Below are positions 55,273-64,000 of a stretch of DNA of 64,000 bases, in pieces. Each line of letters starts with the position of its first letter. The stretch's first letter is position 1. Origin of the DNA: Natronincola peptidivorans. GTDB lineage: Bacteria; Bacillota; Clostridia; Peptostreptococcales; Natronincolaceae. Under the pieces are notes generated by a model that was not told the DNA's origin, did no database searches, and saw only the letters and a program-made list of their open reading frames with translations. The position numbers and the translations under genes were made by a program. Location: positions 32,963 to 96,962 of the forward strand of contig NZ_FOHU01000005.1 of the NCBI RefSeq assembly GCF_900111615.1, read 5' to 3'.

Positions 55273-55473
55273 TATTATTTCCCCCTCATTTTTATTTTGT
55301 TTTGCTCTTTCATAAGCTACTTTACACTACCATTTTTTATATTTTTAGCAACAGTTCTCTCATTAATGGAGAATTCTGTTGTAAAATTACTATGTTAATT
55401 TTACTTTTACTTGATCTATAGTCCTTTAATGTCAGATGGTACTTTTATTTTTATAACCATAAAATCCGCTACA

Positions 55474-56445
55474 TTAGTTCACAACATTAACAGGATTACT
55501 CTCCAAGAACCTTTTTAAGTTCTCTACTGCAATTTCCATTAAACGTCCTCTTGATTCCTTTGGTGCCCATGATATATGAGGGGTAATTATACAATTTTTA
55601 GCCTTCAATAATGGGTTGTCACCTTTAATTGGCTCAGATGACACTACATCTACTGCGGCACCAGCTATTTTGCCATTGTTTAAGGCTTCCGCTAAATCTT
55701 CTTCTACGATCAGAGGCCCCCTAGAAGTGTTTATGATCATGACATCATCCTTCATTTGCTCAATAGTATTTTTGTTTATTATGCCCTGGGTGCTTTCAAA
55801 TAAAGGGCAATGTAGACTGATCACATCTGATTCAGCTAATAATTCTTCCAAGTCTGCATATTTTAAGGTGCTGCTTTCCAACCTTTTATTTGGGTAGCTA
55901 TCGTAAGCTAAAACTTTCATTCCAAAGGCCTGTGCAATTTTGCCCACCTCTTGACCAATTCTACCAAAACCGATAATACCTATCGTTTTCTCTGCTAATT
56001 CTATTAAAGGATAGTTCCAAAAGCACCAGTCAGGATTATTTGTCCACGCTCCTTTTTTAACCTCTTCACTATGATGACCTACATGATGACACATCTCTAA
56101 TAATAGAGCAAAAGTCATTTGCGACACTGCTGTTGTTCCATAGGTAGGTATATTGGTCACTGCAATTCCTTTTTCTTTTGCTGCCGCTACGTCCACTACA
56201 TTGTATCCAGTTGCTAAAACGCCAATATACTTCAGGTTAGGCATTTGATCCATAGCCTCTTTCGTCAATGGGGTCTTGTTGGTAAAAACAATTTCTGCAT
56301 CTCCTACCCTTTTCACCACTAGGTCTTGTCCACCTAAATCATAGGAGGTACGGTCATATACAGTTAAATCTCCAAATTTCTCTAACTCTTCCCAGCTTAG
56401 ATCGCCAGGATTTAATGTGTATCCATCAAGTACTACAATTTTCAA
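55474..56445 (-). CDS. D-isomer-specific 2-hydroxyacid dehydrogenase (hydroxypyruvate/glycerate type)
   Basis: 323 aa, TTG start behind AGGAA. NAD motif IIGFGRIGQEVGKIA (about 152-166), catalytic Arg in NTSRGPLIVEEDL, Glu in VSSEPIKGDNPLL and His in ITPHISWAP. It fits glycerate/hydroxypyruvate reductases (HprA-like). The adjacent glycerate kinase strongly supports glycerate-hydroxypyruvate interconversion in a D-glycerate branch. Confidence 0.87.
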   Translation of the reverse strand: MKIVVLDGYTLNPGDLSWEELEKFGDLTVYDRTSYDLGGQDLVVKRVGDAEIVFTNKTPLTKEAMDQMPNLKYIGVLATGYNVVDVAAAKEKGIAVTNIPTYGTTAVSQMTFALLLEMCHHVGHHSEEVKKGAWTNNPDWCFWNYPLIELAEKTIGIIGFGRIGQEVGKIAQAFGMKVLAYDSYPNKRLESSTLKYADLEELLAESDVISLHCPLFESTQGIINKNTIEQMKDDVMIINTSRGPLIVEEDLAEALNNGKIAGAAVDVVSSEPIKGDNPLLKAKNCIITPHISWAPKESRGRLMEIAVENLKRFLESNPVNVVN

Positions 56446-56483
56446 AACAAATTCCTCCGTTTCTTTTAATTTTCATTTTTTGA

Positions 56484-57632
56484 TTAAACATTGGAAGCTA
56501 TCTGGTTTCTAAGTTTTAGTATTCTCATAACATTTTCTGCAGTATCCTCTATCAAGGTGGGAGCATTTTGTACCGCCTCCCTCAAAGGCATAGGTTTGTT
56601 AATAATATCCATGATGGCATCAACTCCATATGCATATACATCCGAAGCCCCTTCACCTACACTCCCCACAATAGCAATTACTGGAATATCGTATTTTACT
56701 GCTCTTTTTGCTACACCTACTGGAACTTTCCCATATACTGTTTGACTATCAATTTGTCCTTCGCCTGTGATTACTAAATCTGCATCAGCTAAATGTCCTT
56801 CAATATTCGTTAGATCTAAAATCTTTTCTATGCCTGAACAAAGAGACGCATTACAAAACGCCATCAATCCAGCACCTAATCCGCCAGCTGCTCCAGCTCC
56901 TGGTATATCTAGGATATCTTTCCCTATCTTTTCTTTGATTACCTTAGCATAGTATCCTAGGTTGGCATCCAACAGCTTTACTATTTCTGGAGTAGCCCCC
57001 TTCTGTGGCCCATAGACATGAGCTGCTCCATTTGGCCCACATAAGGGATTGCTTACATCTGACATAATAACAATATCTGTTTCACCTAAACTGCTGTTGA
57101 TATTGGATAGATCAATGTCATAGATATTAATAAGATTTTCACCACCATAGCCAATCTCTTTACCTTCTTGATCTTTAAAAGAAACACCTAGAGCTTGAGC
57201 CATACCTACACCGCCATCATTAGTAGCACTTCCTCCAATACCAATGAATATTTTTCTGCATCCTTTCTCCATTGCAGCCTTGATCATTTCTCCTGTTCCA
57301 TAGGTGGTAGTAACCATTGGATTACGTTCTTCTTCCTTAAGTAAAGGTAAACCTGAAGCAGCAGCCATTTCTATTACAGCTATATTGCCTTCTAAAATAC
57401 CGTATTTAGTTTTTATTTTTTTACCAAGGGGACCTACTACCTCCACCTCTTCATACTTGCCGCCAGTACCTATTACTAGTGTATCCACAGTACCTTCTCC
57501 ACCATCAGCAACTGGAATTTTTACTATCTCTGCATCTTGATCAATTTTTCTAATACCCCTCTCTATTGCTTCAGCAACTTCCAGGGATGAGCAACTACCT
57601 TTAAAAGAATCCGAAGCTATAACAACTTTCAT
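56484..57632 (-). CDS. glxK: Glycerate 2-kinase (GlxK/GarK family)
   Basis: 382 aa from ATG 57632 with AGAGGGAT upstream; the earlier frame to 57674 is unsupported. Type 1 glycerate kinase signatures: MKVVIASDSFKGSCSSLEVA at the N-terminus, IGIGGSATNDGGVGMAQALG (about 128-147) and GAGAAGGLGAGLMAF. It phosphorylates D-glycerate to 2-phosphoglycerate, the entry to lower glycolysis. First gene of the operon. Confidence 0.92.
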   Translation of the reverse strand: MKVVIASDSFKGSCSSLEVAEAIERGIRKIDQDAEIVKIPVADGGEGTVDTLVIGTGGKYEEVEVVGPLGKKIKTKYGILEGNIAVIEMAAASGLPLLKEEERNPMVTTTYGTGEMIKAAMEKGCRKIFIGIGGSATNDGGVGMAQALGVSFKDQEGKEIGYGGENLINIYDIDLSNINSSLGETDIVIMSDVSNPLCGPNGAAHVYGPQKGATPEIVKLLDANLGYYAKVIKEKIGKDILDIPGAGAAGGLGAGLMAFCNASLCSGIEKILDLTNIEGHLADADLVITGEGQIDSQTVYGKVPVGVAKRAVKYDIPVIAIVGSVGEGASDVYAYGVDAIMDIINKPMPLREAVQNAPTLIEDTAENVMRILKLRNQIASNV

Positions 57633-57982
57633 TTTAATCCCTCTTTCAACATCAACTTTTCCTTTTAATTTCAAAAGTAATCATCTCTCAGAGTTGTAAA
57701 TATCTAATCCTGCAAAGTAGAAATTTACACTATATTTAACCTATTGCCTCAAATATTTCTTTATGATAACGTTATCCTATTGCCGACGAAATATTATATG
57801 CTGATTATGAGAGTATACTTCTTGTTTTTTTAAAGAGACGGATATAAGACAGATGATTTATTATTTTTTCCATTCTCTTATTAATAATTGTAAAACTATT
57901 AAGAATATTAATCTATGTTCAAAAATACAAAAAAAAATAGGATAACTCATCCTATTTTTGTTACCTATAACAACGTCATGAC
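57633..57982. other. Intergenic region between cdaR and glxK
   Basis: 350 bases. It includes the cdaR terminator (57933-57943 with 57949-57959, 11 bp) and a perfect 12-bp palindrome GATAACGTTATC (57765-57776), a candidate operator of the downstream operon. A confident promoter was not found. Confidence 0.55.
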
Positions 57983-59125
57983 TTATTTATTATTTATTTG
58001 ACCATATATCTTAACTGCTAAATACAACACAACCATATCCTTAGTAATCCGTGGATCATATCCCGTCAACCTGTTTAATTTGTTTAGCTTATATTGTAAT
58101 GTATTTTTATGAATGAATAATTCATCTGCAGTCTTCGTGATTGAACCATTGTTTTTGAAATACCTTATAAGAATTTCCATATACCCATCAATCTCAGTAG
58201 GTTTCATTTTCTTAAAAACTCCATCAATAAAAGTATCTTTTGTTAAATCCGACACCTCATTAAGAAGAAGATCTGTATCTAAATCTGAATAATTCATTAC
58301 ATATTTTTCTTTAGTAACTAATACAACATCTAAAGCCTTTTTTGCTTCTTCATAGGATTTTCTCATTTCATCGACATCTATACTGCACCTACCAATCCCA
58401 AAGCAAAGCTTAATTTCATATTTATCTTTAATACTATCATGTATACTCTCAGCTAAGCTGGATATATCATTTAGAGATTTTTTATCTAGAATCAATATAT
58501 AATTCATACCACTTTGAATAATTAAATTTTGTTTATTAAAATCAATATAACTTCTAATAAAATTGTATACTTTTTCCTGAAGTAATGGTGTGCTTACTGC
58601 ATTATTATCATAATCTTGATAAATTCTAGCAACCATTACAATCCTAGGTATATCAATTCTGATATTCAATAGCTCAGAACGCATATTTAAAGTTCTTTTA
58701 TCTTCATTATGAATCCGATATAATAGCTCTTCTATAAATTGTTTCCTACTTTCTCTTTCAATTTTTTCTTGTTCAACTACATAGGCTTCTTTTATAAGAA
58801 TTTCCGTCATCTGCTTGATAATCTTTCCATACTTTCCAACTTCCTCTTCACTTCCAGTAATGCCGATCACTCCAACGATATCATTTTGAAAGAATACTGG
58901 AAGATTAATACCCTGCTTTGTACCCTCATATTCTCCATCATATTGAATAATGACTTCATCCTTTTTTTTCAATACCCGCCTTGCACCACCATGAAAGGTG
59001 CCTACTCTTGATATATTTGTACTGGCAATAATAACTGCATCTGTATCGATATAATTAATATCCTGATTAATAATCTCCTTGATGTTCTCAACAATATCTC
59101 GAGCTAAATATTCCGGCACTTTCAA
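57983..59125 (-). CDS. cdaR: CdaR-family (sugar-diacid) transcriptional regulator
   Basis: 380 aa, TTG start behind GGAGGTG. The N-terminal sugar-diacid recognition domain (about 1-130: LARDIVENIKEIINQDINYIDTDAVI, FFQNDIVGVIGITG) is followed by a central GGDEF-like middle domain (about 140-290) and a C-terminal HTH (about 325-370: NGSITKTADELFIHKNTLQYKLNKL). CdaR activates glucarate, galactarate and glycerate genes in E. coli. Here it precedes the glycerate kinase/Tct operon and very likely activates it. Confidence 0.9.
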   Translation of the reverse strand: MKVPEYLARDIVENIKEIINQDINYIDTDAVIIASTNISRVGTFHGGARRVLKKKDEVIIQYDGEYEGTKQGINLPVFFQNDIVGVIGITGSEEEVGKYGKIIKQMTEILIKEAYVVEQEKIERESRKQFIEELLYRIHNEDKRTLNMRSELLNIRIDIPRIVMVARIYQDYDNNAVSTPLLQEKVYNFIRSYIDFNKQNLIIQSGMNYILILDKKSLNDISSLAESIHDSIKDKYEIKLCFGIGRCSIDVDEMRKSYEEAKKALDVVLVTKEKYVMNYSDLDTDLLLNEVSDLTKDTFIDGVFKKMKPTEIDGYMEILIRYFKNNGSITKTADELFIHKNTLQYKLNKLNRLTGYDPRITKDMVVLYLAVKIYGQINNK

Positions 59126-59707
59126 GCTTACACCTCCTAAGTCTGTATTCTCTATTTTCTCTAGTGTACCATAAGATTTCTATGTTATGACTTTGTATTT
59201 ATTGGCAAGCAGTCCCTCAGCAATAAATCATTTATATGATGCTGTCAGCATTCCTTCTTGGTAAAGCGCTAAATCCCCTTCTTCAAATAAGTTGAAAAAG
59301 GGGTATTAAATGGGTTGGGGATTATAGTTTTGTTTAGTTATTATGTACATCTGATAAATTATGCTGGTTTATAATTGCTATAACAAAGAGCGTTAAATCC
59401 TAATTGCCCCTATTTAAATAGACTATGCTATTGAAAACTATCCTCTTATAAATCATTGTAAACTTTTTTTAGTTTATTTAATAGGTTTTATACCCCAAAA
59501 AAAGACCTTTAAATTCCATTGTTTTTGTTATGAGTACCATAATTATGCACTTATTCAAATAAATCTTACATACCACAGCTAGAGAAATATAATCCTTCAT
59601 ACTTGATCTGTCCATTCCTATTCATATGAAAATAAAGGAAAAAACTAACGGAATAGCATATGAATTTAATACATATACTTCTATGACTATATTTGGGAGG
59701 AAAAGAA
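59126..59707. other. Intergenic region before the amidase gene
   Basis: 582 bases of AT-rich sequence. A 12-bp hairpin with one mismatch (59275-59286 with 59292-59303, CCCCTT..AAGGGG) is the only structure noted. No ORF with a ribosome binding site was found other than the downstream start. Confidence 0.5.
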
Positions 59708-60823
59708 ATGGTTATATTTATAGAATTGAAAAAAGTTAAAATATTTTTGCTGTTTATGGTTTTACTAATTGCCCTTAGTATCGTAGTTTATAAATGGAAT
59801 CTGTCTGAAACAACCTCTTCTACTTATATAGATGATGAAGCTGCTGTAAAGGTTAACAGAATCATTAATCTTAGAAATAGTGCTTTACTAGAACAGGACA
59901 TAGAGCTGCTGGAAAGTCTTTATGACATAGATATTCGAAGTGGTCTCTGGGCTTATGAGCAGGAACTTAAAAGAATGACCTACTTGCGCCAATGGGCTAA
60001 TAAACAAGCTATTAAGTTTATAGCCATCAATTCCGACATAGTTGTACGCAGCACTAAGGATAAGAATGAGGGCTTTGCTTTAAATCTTTTGGTATCCACA
60101 GAGTATCAGTACATCTATGAAGATGATCTTTATAACCATAATTCCTTTAGAATCGGCTCCTACCATTCCTTAGACATTATGCCAAAGGATGATGGCTGGG
60201 TTATTTCAAGAGAATGGTATAAGGACCCGTTTGCTGATTCCTTAGATCTGGAATCCATAGAAAGCCATGGGATAAAGCAGATTATATTATCAGGGCAGCC
60301 TGTGGACTTATCTAATCTCAGTGAAAGAAGGCTTAAGGCAGTAGCCTATGCAGATCAATACTGTGGTGCTGCCAGTCCACCTGAATATGGTTTTCAGTAT
60401 AATCCTGATTATAGAGATTATAATCCAGAGGGCGGAAATTGTGCCAACTTTGCTTCTCAGATGCTGTATGAGGGAGCTGGATTTAAAAAAAATCGTACCT
60501 GGAATTATGAGAGAGGAGCCGGAAGCAAGGTCTGGCTAAATGCAAATGCCTTCAACAATTATATGCTTAATAGTGGAAGAGCATCTCAAATTGCCCATGG
60601 AAACTATGAGAATACCTTAAAGGCTTCCTATGAGCTTTTGCCGGGTGATTATATAGCTTATGAAGTAAAGGGCAAGGTTACCCATATATCTATTGTTACC
60701 GGCATGGATTCAAAGGGGTATGCTCTTGTAAATTCTCATAATGCAGATCGCTATAGGACCCCTTGGGACTTAGGCTGGAGCAACAAGAATATTAAGTTTT
60801 GGTTGGTTCGCGTACACTATTGA
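59708..60823 (+). CDS. Membrane-anchored putative amidase (amidase_6 domain)
   Basis: 371 aa from ATG 59708 (GGGAGG upstream; the start at 59693 lies inside that site). An N-terminal membrane helix (about 5-28) precedes a 170-residue helical region and then the C-terminal amidase-like domain (about 210-371) with the nucleophilic Cys in GGNCANFASQMLYEGAG, His in VTHISIVTGM and NSHNADRYR. This fold is common in spore formers. The substrate, perhaps a peptide or cell-wall amide, is unknown. Confidence 0.82.
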   Translation: MVIFIELKKVKIFLLFMVLLIALSIVVYKWNLSETTSSTYIDDEAAVKVNRIINLRNSALLEQDIELLESLYDIDIRSGLWAYEQELKRMTYLRQWANKQAIKFIAINSDIVVRSTKDKNEGFALNLLVSTEYQYIYEDDLYNHNSFRIGSYHSLDIMPKDDGWVISREWYKDPFADSLDLESIESHGIKQIILSGQPVDLSNLSERRLKAVAYADQYCGAASPPEYGFQYNPDYRDYNPEGGNCANFASQMLYEGAGFKKNRTWNYERGAGSKVWLNANAFNNYMLNSGRASQIAHGNYENTLKASYELLPGDYIAYEVKGKVTHISIVTGMDSKGYALVNSHNADRYRTPWDLGWSNKNIKFWLVRVHY

Positions 60824-60847
60824 TAGGATTTTTTTAATAAATAAAGT

Positions 60848-60891
60848 ATTTCTCTCCATATGCTTGATACATTATGGAGAGAAATTTTTTT
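60848..60891 (+). terminator. Terminator of the amidase gene
   Basis: A 13-bp stem (60848-60860 with 60873-60885: ATTTCTCTCCATA...TATGGAGAGAAAT) followed by TTTTTTA. Confidence 0.85.
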
Positions 60892-60930
60892 ATAATTCAT
60901 GCTTATATTATTGTAGTCTTAGCTTTATCC

Positions 60931-62709
60931 CTATAGATGAAATCCAATGATCTCCTGTACCCTTCCAGGATAATCTGTTATAATTCCATCTATATCATAT
61001 CTTAACACTTCTTTAATATCCTCTTCATTATTCACTGTCCATACCCACACTTCCCGATCTTTCCTGCGAGCACTTTTAATAAATTTATTAGAAAGCATTC
61101 TTTGTTCTACTGCGTAAAAATCTACATCTAAAGTAGATAAATCCCCTGCTGCAAAATACATGATTTGACCTATTTTTATATCTGGATTCAGATTTCTTAC
61201 TATCTCCAACAAACTATTATCAAAAGATTGGATATAGCAGTCCTCCACCATATCATAAAACTCTACTAACTCAACAACTTTTTTTGCTAAGGCTGGTTCA
61301 TAGCCATAGGGCTTTAGGTCGATAATTAGTCTAGCTTTGTCTTTTACCGCCCTTAATACTTCTTCTAAAGTAGCTATTCTCTCTCCATGAAATTCTTCAG
61401 AGAATCTGTATCCAATATCTAATGTAGAAATCTCTTCATAGGTTACATCAGCAACATTATAAGGAACACCTGCAACTCTTCTTAAATCAATATCATGATT
61501 TAAAACGATAACACCATCCTTTGTTCTTTGAACATCGATTTCAACAAAATCTACTTCTTGATCCAAGGCCTTTCTGACACTACTAAGTGAATTTTCCGGT
61601 GCATTGATTGGGTCCCCTCTATGGGCGGCGATTAAAACATTTCTTCCTATATAAATAATATTTTCATTTACAGAATAACTTAAAAAGAATGTTGCTAATA
61701 GGTTACTGCCCAATATCAGGAACACCAATATTTTTCTTCTGTGTAATAGACTGGCAATCTTTTTTTCCAGCTTTAACAATAGCCCACTTTTATAAGTAGC
61801 TAAATTATCTTGTAAGGGTACACCCTGTTTCCTGTTAAATTGATAAAATAACCTTGTCAAAAATATTATATTGATTGGAGTAAGCAGTAAAACAAAAATA
61901 TATGTCAAAAAACTGGAAAAGGTAATAAAATAGTTCTCAATAAAATAGGCTCCTCTATCTATGTCAATGAAGGATGGTATTAGATTTATTGCAGAAAGTA
62001 TTGTTAATCCGATAGCAAAGAAAAATATATTAAAGAGAAGAAGCTTTAGTAGAATTCTAATTCTATTGTGTTTAGTGATGACTAAGCTGCAACCGATAGC
62101 ATCTAAGGTAGATTTGCCTTCAATAATAATATAATGTAGTGTAAAAATCCATCTAAGAAAGAGATAGATAACCGACAAAAAAACTGCTATATATAGGCCT
62201 GTTAATATATAGGAGCTATAGATTTCTTGTCTAATAAATATTGGAACATTTATATTTTCTATTAGGGAGGAGGATATGGGTAAATCAATAAAAGGTATTA
62301 AAAATAATTGAAAAAACATCAGATGTAATATTCCAAAACCAAATATCTTTGGTGTTTTCATAATCATTGTAATAAAGGCTTCAGATATAGAAATATTCTT
62401 AGAAAAATAATTCTTTTGTGATATAACAATAAGTACACCAAATTCAATAAAAATTACTATCACTGATAAAATTGAAATAATAATAAGGCCAATGATGCCG
62501 CTAGTGCTTAAAGCTATTTTAAATATATCGCTGTTTAGCAAAGGTCCCGACCCCATTGCCACAAGGACACGATTAAAAACATATGCAATAATAGGTACAA
62601 AAATAAAACCAGTCATTAGCATATATATAAACTCAAAAACAAGATACTTTTTATAGGTTCTTCTAAAATCCCTTAAGCTATTTATTAATAAATTGAACAC
62701 ATTAATCAC
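60931..62709 (-). CDS. Glycerophosphodiester phosphodiesterase with N-terminal membrane domain
   Basis: 592 aa. The N-terminal half (about 1-335) has about eight hydrophobic helices (GDPD membrane domain); the C-terminal half is a GDPD TIM barrel with the catalytic histidines in IAAHRGDPINAPENSLSSV (about 353-371) and VVLNHDIDLRRV, and glutamates in FVEIDVQRTKDG. It hydrolyses glycerophosphodiesters to glycerol 3-phosphate and an alcohol, at the membrane. The GTG start abuts AGGGTG, so the GTG three codons further in may be used. Confidence 0.9.
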   Translation of the reverse strand: MINVFNLLINSLRDFRRTYKKYLVFEFIYMLMTGFIFVPIIAYVFNRVLVAMGSGPLLNSDIFKIALSTSGIIGLIIISILSVIVIFIEFGVLIVISQKNYFSKNISISEAFITMIMKTPKIFGFGILHLMFFQLFLIPFIDLPISSSLIENINVPIFIRQEIYSSYILTGLYIAVFLSVIYLFLRWIFTLHYIIIEGKSTLDAIGCSLVITKHNRIRILLKLLLFNIFFFAIGLTILSAINLIPSFIDIDRGAYFIENYFITFSSFLTYIFVLLLTPINIIFLTRLFYQFNRKQGVPLQDNLATYKSGLLLKLEKKIASLLHRRKILVFLILGSNLLATFFLSYSVNENIIYIGRNVLIAAHRGDPINAPENSLSSVRKALDQEVDFVEIDVQRTKDGVIVLNHDIDLRRVAGVPYNVADVTYEEISTLDIGYRFSEEFHGERIATLEEVLRAVKDKARLIIDLKPYGYEPALAKKVVELVEFYDMVEDCYIQSFDNSLLEIVRNLNPDIKIGQIMYFAAGDLSTLDVDFYAVEQRMLSNKFIKSARRKDREVWVWTVNNEEDIKEVLRYDIDGIITDYPGRVQEIIGFHL

Positions 62710-62836
62710 CCTATACTGAAAATAAATGTTGAAAAAACATCTTTATTATATATACCCCTTCAGTTCTATATTACACCATATGCTTCTATTTCTCTAGATA
62801 TAATGGATTTGCTTTATGAAAAATACTTGTAAAAAA

Positions 62837-62874
62837 ATCAAGGTAGCCTAGATTTTAATCCAAGCTACCTTGAT
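62837..62874 (-). terminator. Terminator of the flavodoxin-fold oxidoreductase pair
   Basis: Perfect 11-bp stem (62837-62847 with 62864-62874) with a T-run on the minus strand. Confidence 0.85.
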
Positions 62875-62928
62875 AGAAATTGTATAATTTATCATTTGAA
62901 AATTCTAGTATTGTATTAAAAATTAATC

Positions 62929-63606
62929 CTAGTCCAAATATACCTTTTTAGTAAACTCTTCAAAGCTTATGTTGTGCTTTCGTAGATTTCGTTTTGTCAT
63001 ATGGTTCATAAAAGCTGCTAGAAGAGGATAAAATATTTTGGAGATTTTTATTGTTAGCAGCTCTTGTGAACGGGAAGGTACCATTTTATCCTGAAGGATA
63101 TTTTCTAAAGCAAGCTTAAAGGCCATCGAAATTTTTTTACCCTTCCTTCCCAAATTCTCTACCTTTTCTCCGTTGATTATGGCTCCACCTCCATGGGCTA
63201 AGCCACCAAGCCACTTCATCCCTGTTTCCTCTGCAAAAAATTTGCATGAATTCAGTAAAGGCTCCGAAAGCTTTATATCCAAAAATCCACTTTGTGCAAT
63301 TGCAAAAAATCTTTTCCCCTTAAGCTGAGTTTTGTACTCATCAGAAAGCCTTTCAAAAAACCAAATATTTGGATAGGTTAATGTATCTACATATAAAGGC
63401 GTTACAACGGCTATAATATCACTTTGTTGAAGCTTACTTTCCAATTCTTCAAAGCTTTCTTTTTCATCATAATAGTCAATAATATGTATAATCTCTGCTG
63501 TATTTCCTACATTCTCAGTAAGCTTTTTTAATGTCCTAGCAAAGCTATAGGAGGTCCCGCCCCTTCTGGGACTTCCATTTATAAGGAGTAATCTCTTTTC
63601 AGACAT
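62929..63606 (-). CDS. NADPH-dependent FMN reductase/flavodoxin-fold protein
   Basis: 225 aa with AAGGAGG before the ATG. The FMN-binding loop is INGSPRRGGTSYSFARTL (about 9-26); IAVVTPLYVDTLTYP (about 65-79) is the second flavin contact. The C-terminal 60 residues are an extra helical extension. Likely a flavin or quinone reductase using NAD(P)H; partner unknown. Overlaps the upstream similar gene by 28 bases, indicating translational coupling. Confidence 0.85.
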   Translation of the reverse strand: MSEKRLLLINGSPRRGGTSYSFARTLKKLTENVGNTAEIIHIIDYYDEKESFEELESKLQQSDIIAVVTPLYVDTLTYPNIWFFERLSDEYKTQLKGKRFFAIAQSGFLDIKLSEPLLNSCKFFAEETGMKWLGGLAHGGGAIINGEKVENLGRKGKKISMAFKLALENILQDKMVPSRSQELLTIKISKIFYPLLAAFMNHMTKRNLRKHNISFEEFTKKVYLD

Positions 63607-64000
63607 AGGGGATACACCTCCTTCACAGCATTGCTGATTTCATTTTCTATCGTCTTTATCTCATCAGCTGATGTAAAAACAAGAGATTTATGGGGTGACT
63701 GCATATTAAGAGCATTTCTTTCAACTAATGTCTTGAAGTTCTCTTCCTGAGTCTGGGAATGATTTTCTATCCATCCTATACCCAGCAAGGATGTTTTATA
63801 ATAACGCATAGGGTGGAGTAAATGCCCATCCTTTACAAAAAACAATGGTAAACCCATTACCACCAATCTATCCATAGCCTTTTTAAGCTGAGAGGAATAT
63901 CCACCAAAGGTAATGGGGGTAACCCATACCAGCATATTGCACCTGGCAATAGCCTTTAATACCTCTGTCATATCATCTTTTATTATACATCTCCCTGGAG
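63579..64000 (-). CDS. Flavodoxin-fold NADPH-dependent FMN reductase, 5' partial
   Basis: The frame is open to the right edge and includes PGRCIIKDDM immediately before the ATG at 63971, a segment typical of iron-sulfur/FMN reductases, so that ATG is internal. The visible part has the flavin contact VWVTPITFGGYSSQLKKAMDR. The C-terminus overlaps the next gene by 28 bases. N-terminal FMN loop lies outside the window. A paralogous coupled pair of FMN reductases is suggested. Confidence 0.75.
   Translation of the reverse strand, partial: PGRCIIKDDMTEVLKAIARCNMLVWVTPITFGGYSSQLKKAMDRLVVMGLPLFFVKDGHLLHPMRYYKTSLLGIGWIENHSQTQEENFKTLVERNALNMQSPHKSLVFTSADEIKTIENEISNAVKEVYPLCLKRDYSL

Overview
The window reads as chromosome from a low-GC, endospore-forming, anaerobic Clostridia-class Firmicute. 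The evidence is strong AGGAGG-type ribosome binding sites, frequent TTG and GTG starts, a collagen-like spore-surface protein, a SafA-like LysM protein and selenocysteine use. The gene content resembles Alkaliphilus/Natronincola-type organisms, but that genus guess is inference. No rRNA, tRNA, CRISPR array or prophage was seen.

Layout. 1-7.2 kb is accessory: the tail of a collagen-like exosporium protein with a TPR glycosyltransferase, a MATE exporter, an ECF sigma/anti-sigma pair, and three decayed pieces (an RlmD-like C-terminus, an IS3-type element, a TetR cut by that element). 7.2-12.2 kb is an RND efflux operon with its own TetR regulator and matching operators. 12.4-31.3 kb is mostly housekeeping: RlmD, PssA, class II aldolase, an ArgD-like aminotransferase, a small alarmone synthetase, a SelW-like selenoprotein, GlnK-AmtB, RF3 and malic enzyme. 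31.6-47.6 kb mixes small regulators, transporters, a membrane MutS-like ATPase, TPR proteins, a peptidase and a candidate structured RNA. 47.7-59.1 kb holds two AEC permeases with a decayed third, then a seven-gene hydroxy-acid operon (glycerate kinase, hydroxyacid dehydrogenase, TctCBA transporter, RraA-like, Ldh2-like) downstream of a CdaR-type regulator. 59.7-64 kb has an amidase, a membrane glycerophosphodiesterase and two flavodoxin-fold oxidoreductases.

Main discovery. At 34.8-36.25 kb, minus strand, lie hgcA and hgcB, the mercury-methylation pair. Both appear to be selenoproteins. HgcB has an in-frame TGA exactly where the family carries its conserved cysteine (GVG-C-A becomes GVG-U-A), and the same frame continues for 16 more codons to TAA, with a terminator hairpin starting about 10 bases later. 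HgcA has an upstream in-frame extension with a good ribosome binding site, a Cys-Sec (TGT TGA) pair and an 8-bp hairpin with a GUC loop 26-28 nt after the TGA, which is bacterial SECIS geometry. A SelW-like gene at 20.7 kb with CxxU at its active site supports selenocysteine decoding in this organism. Standard gene calling would truncate both hgc genes and miss selW.

How the genes work together. Efflux and MATE genes handle toxic compounds. GlnK-AmtB handles ammonium. The Tct/CdaR cluster probably imports a hydroxycarboxylate and passes it through glycerate and 2-phosphoglycerate into lower glycolysis, close to the malic enzyme and aldolase steps encoded elsewhere in the window.
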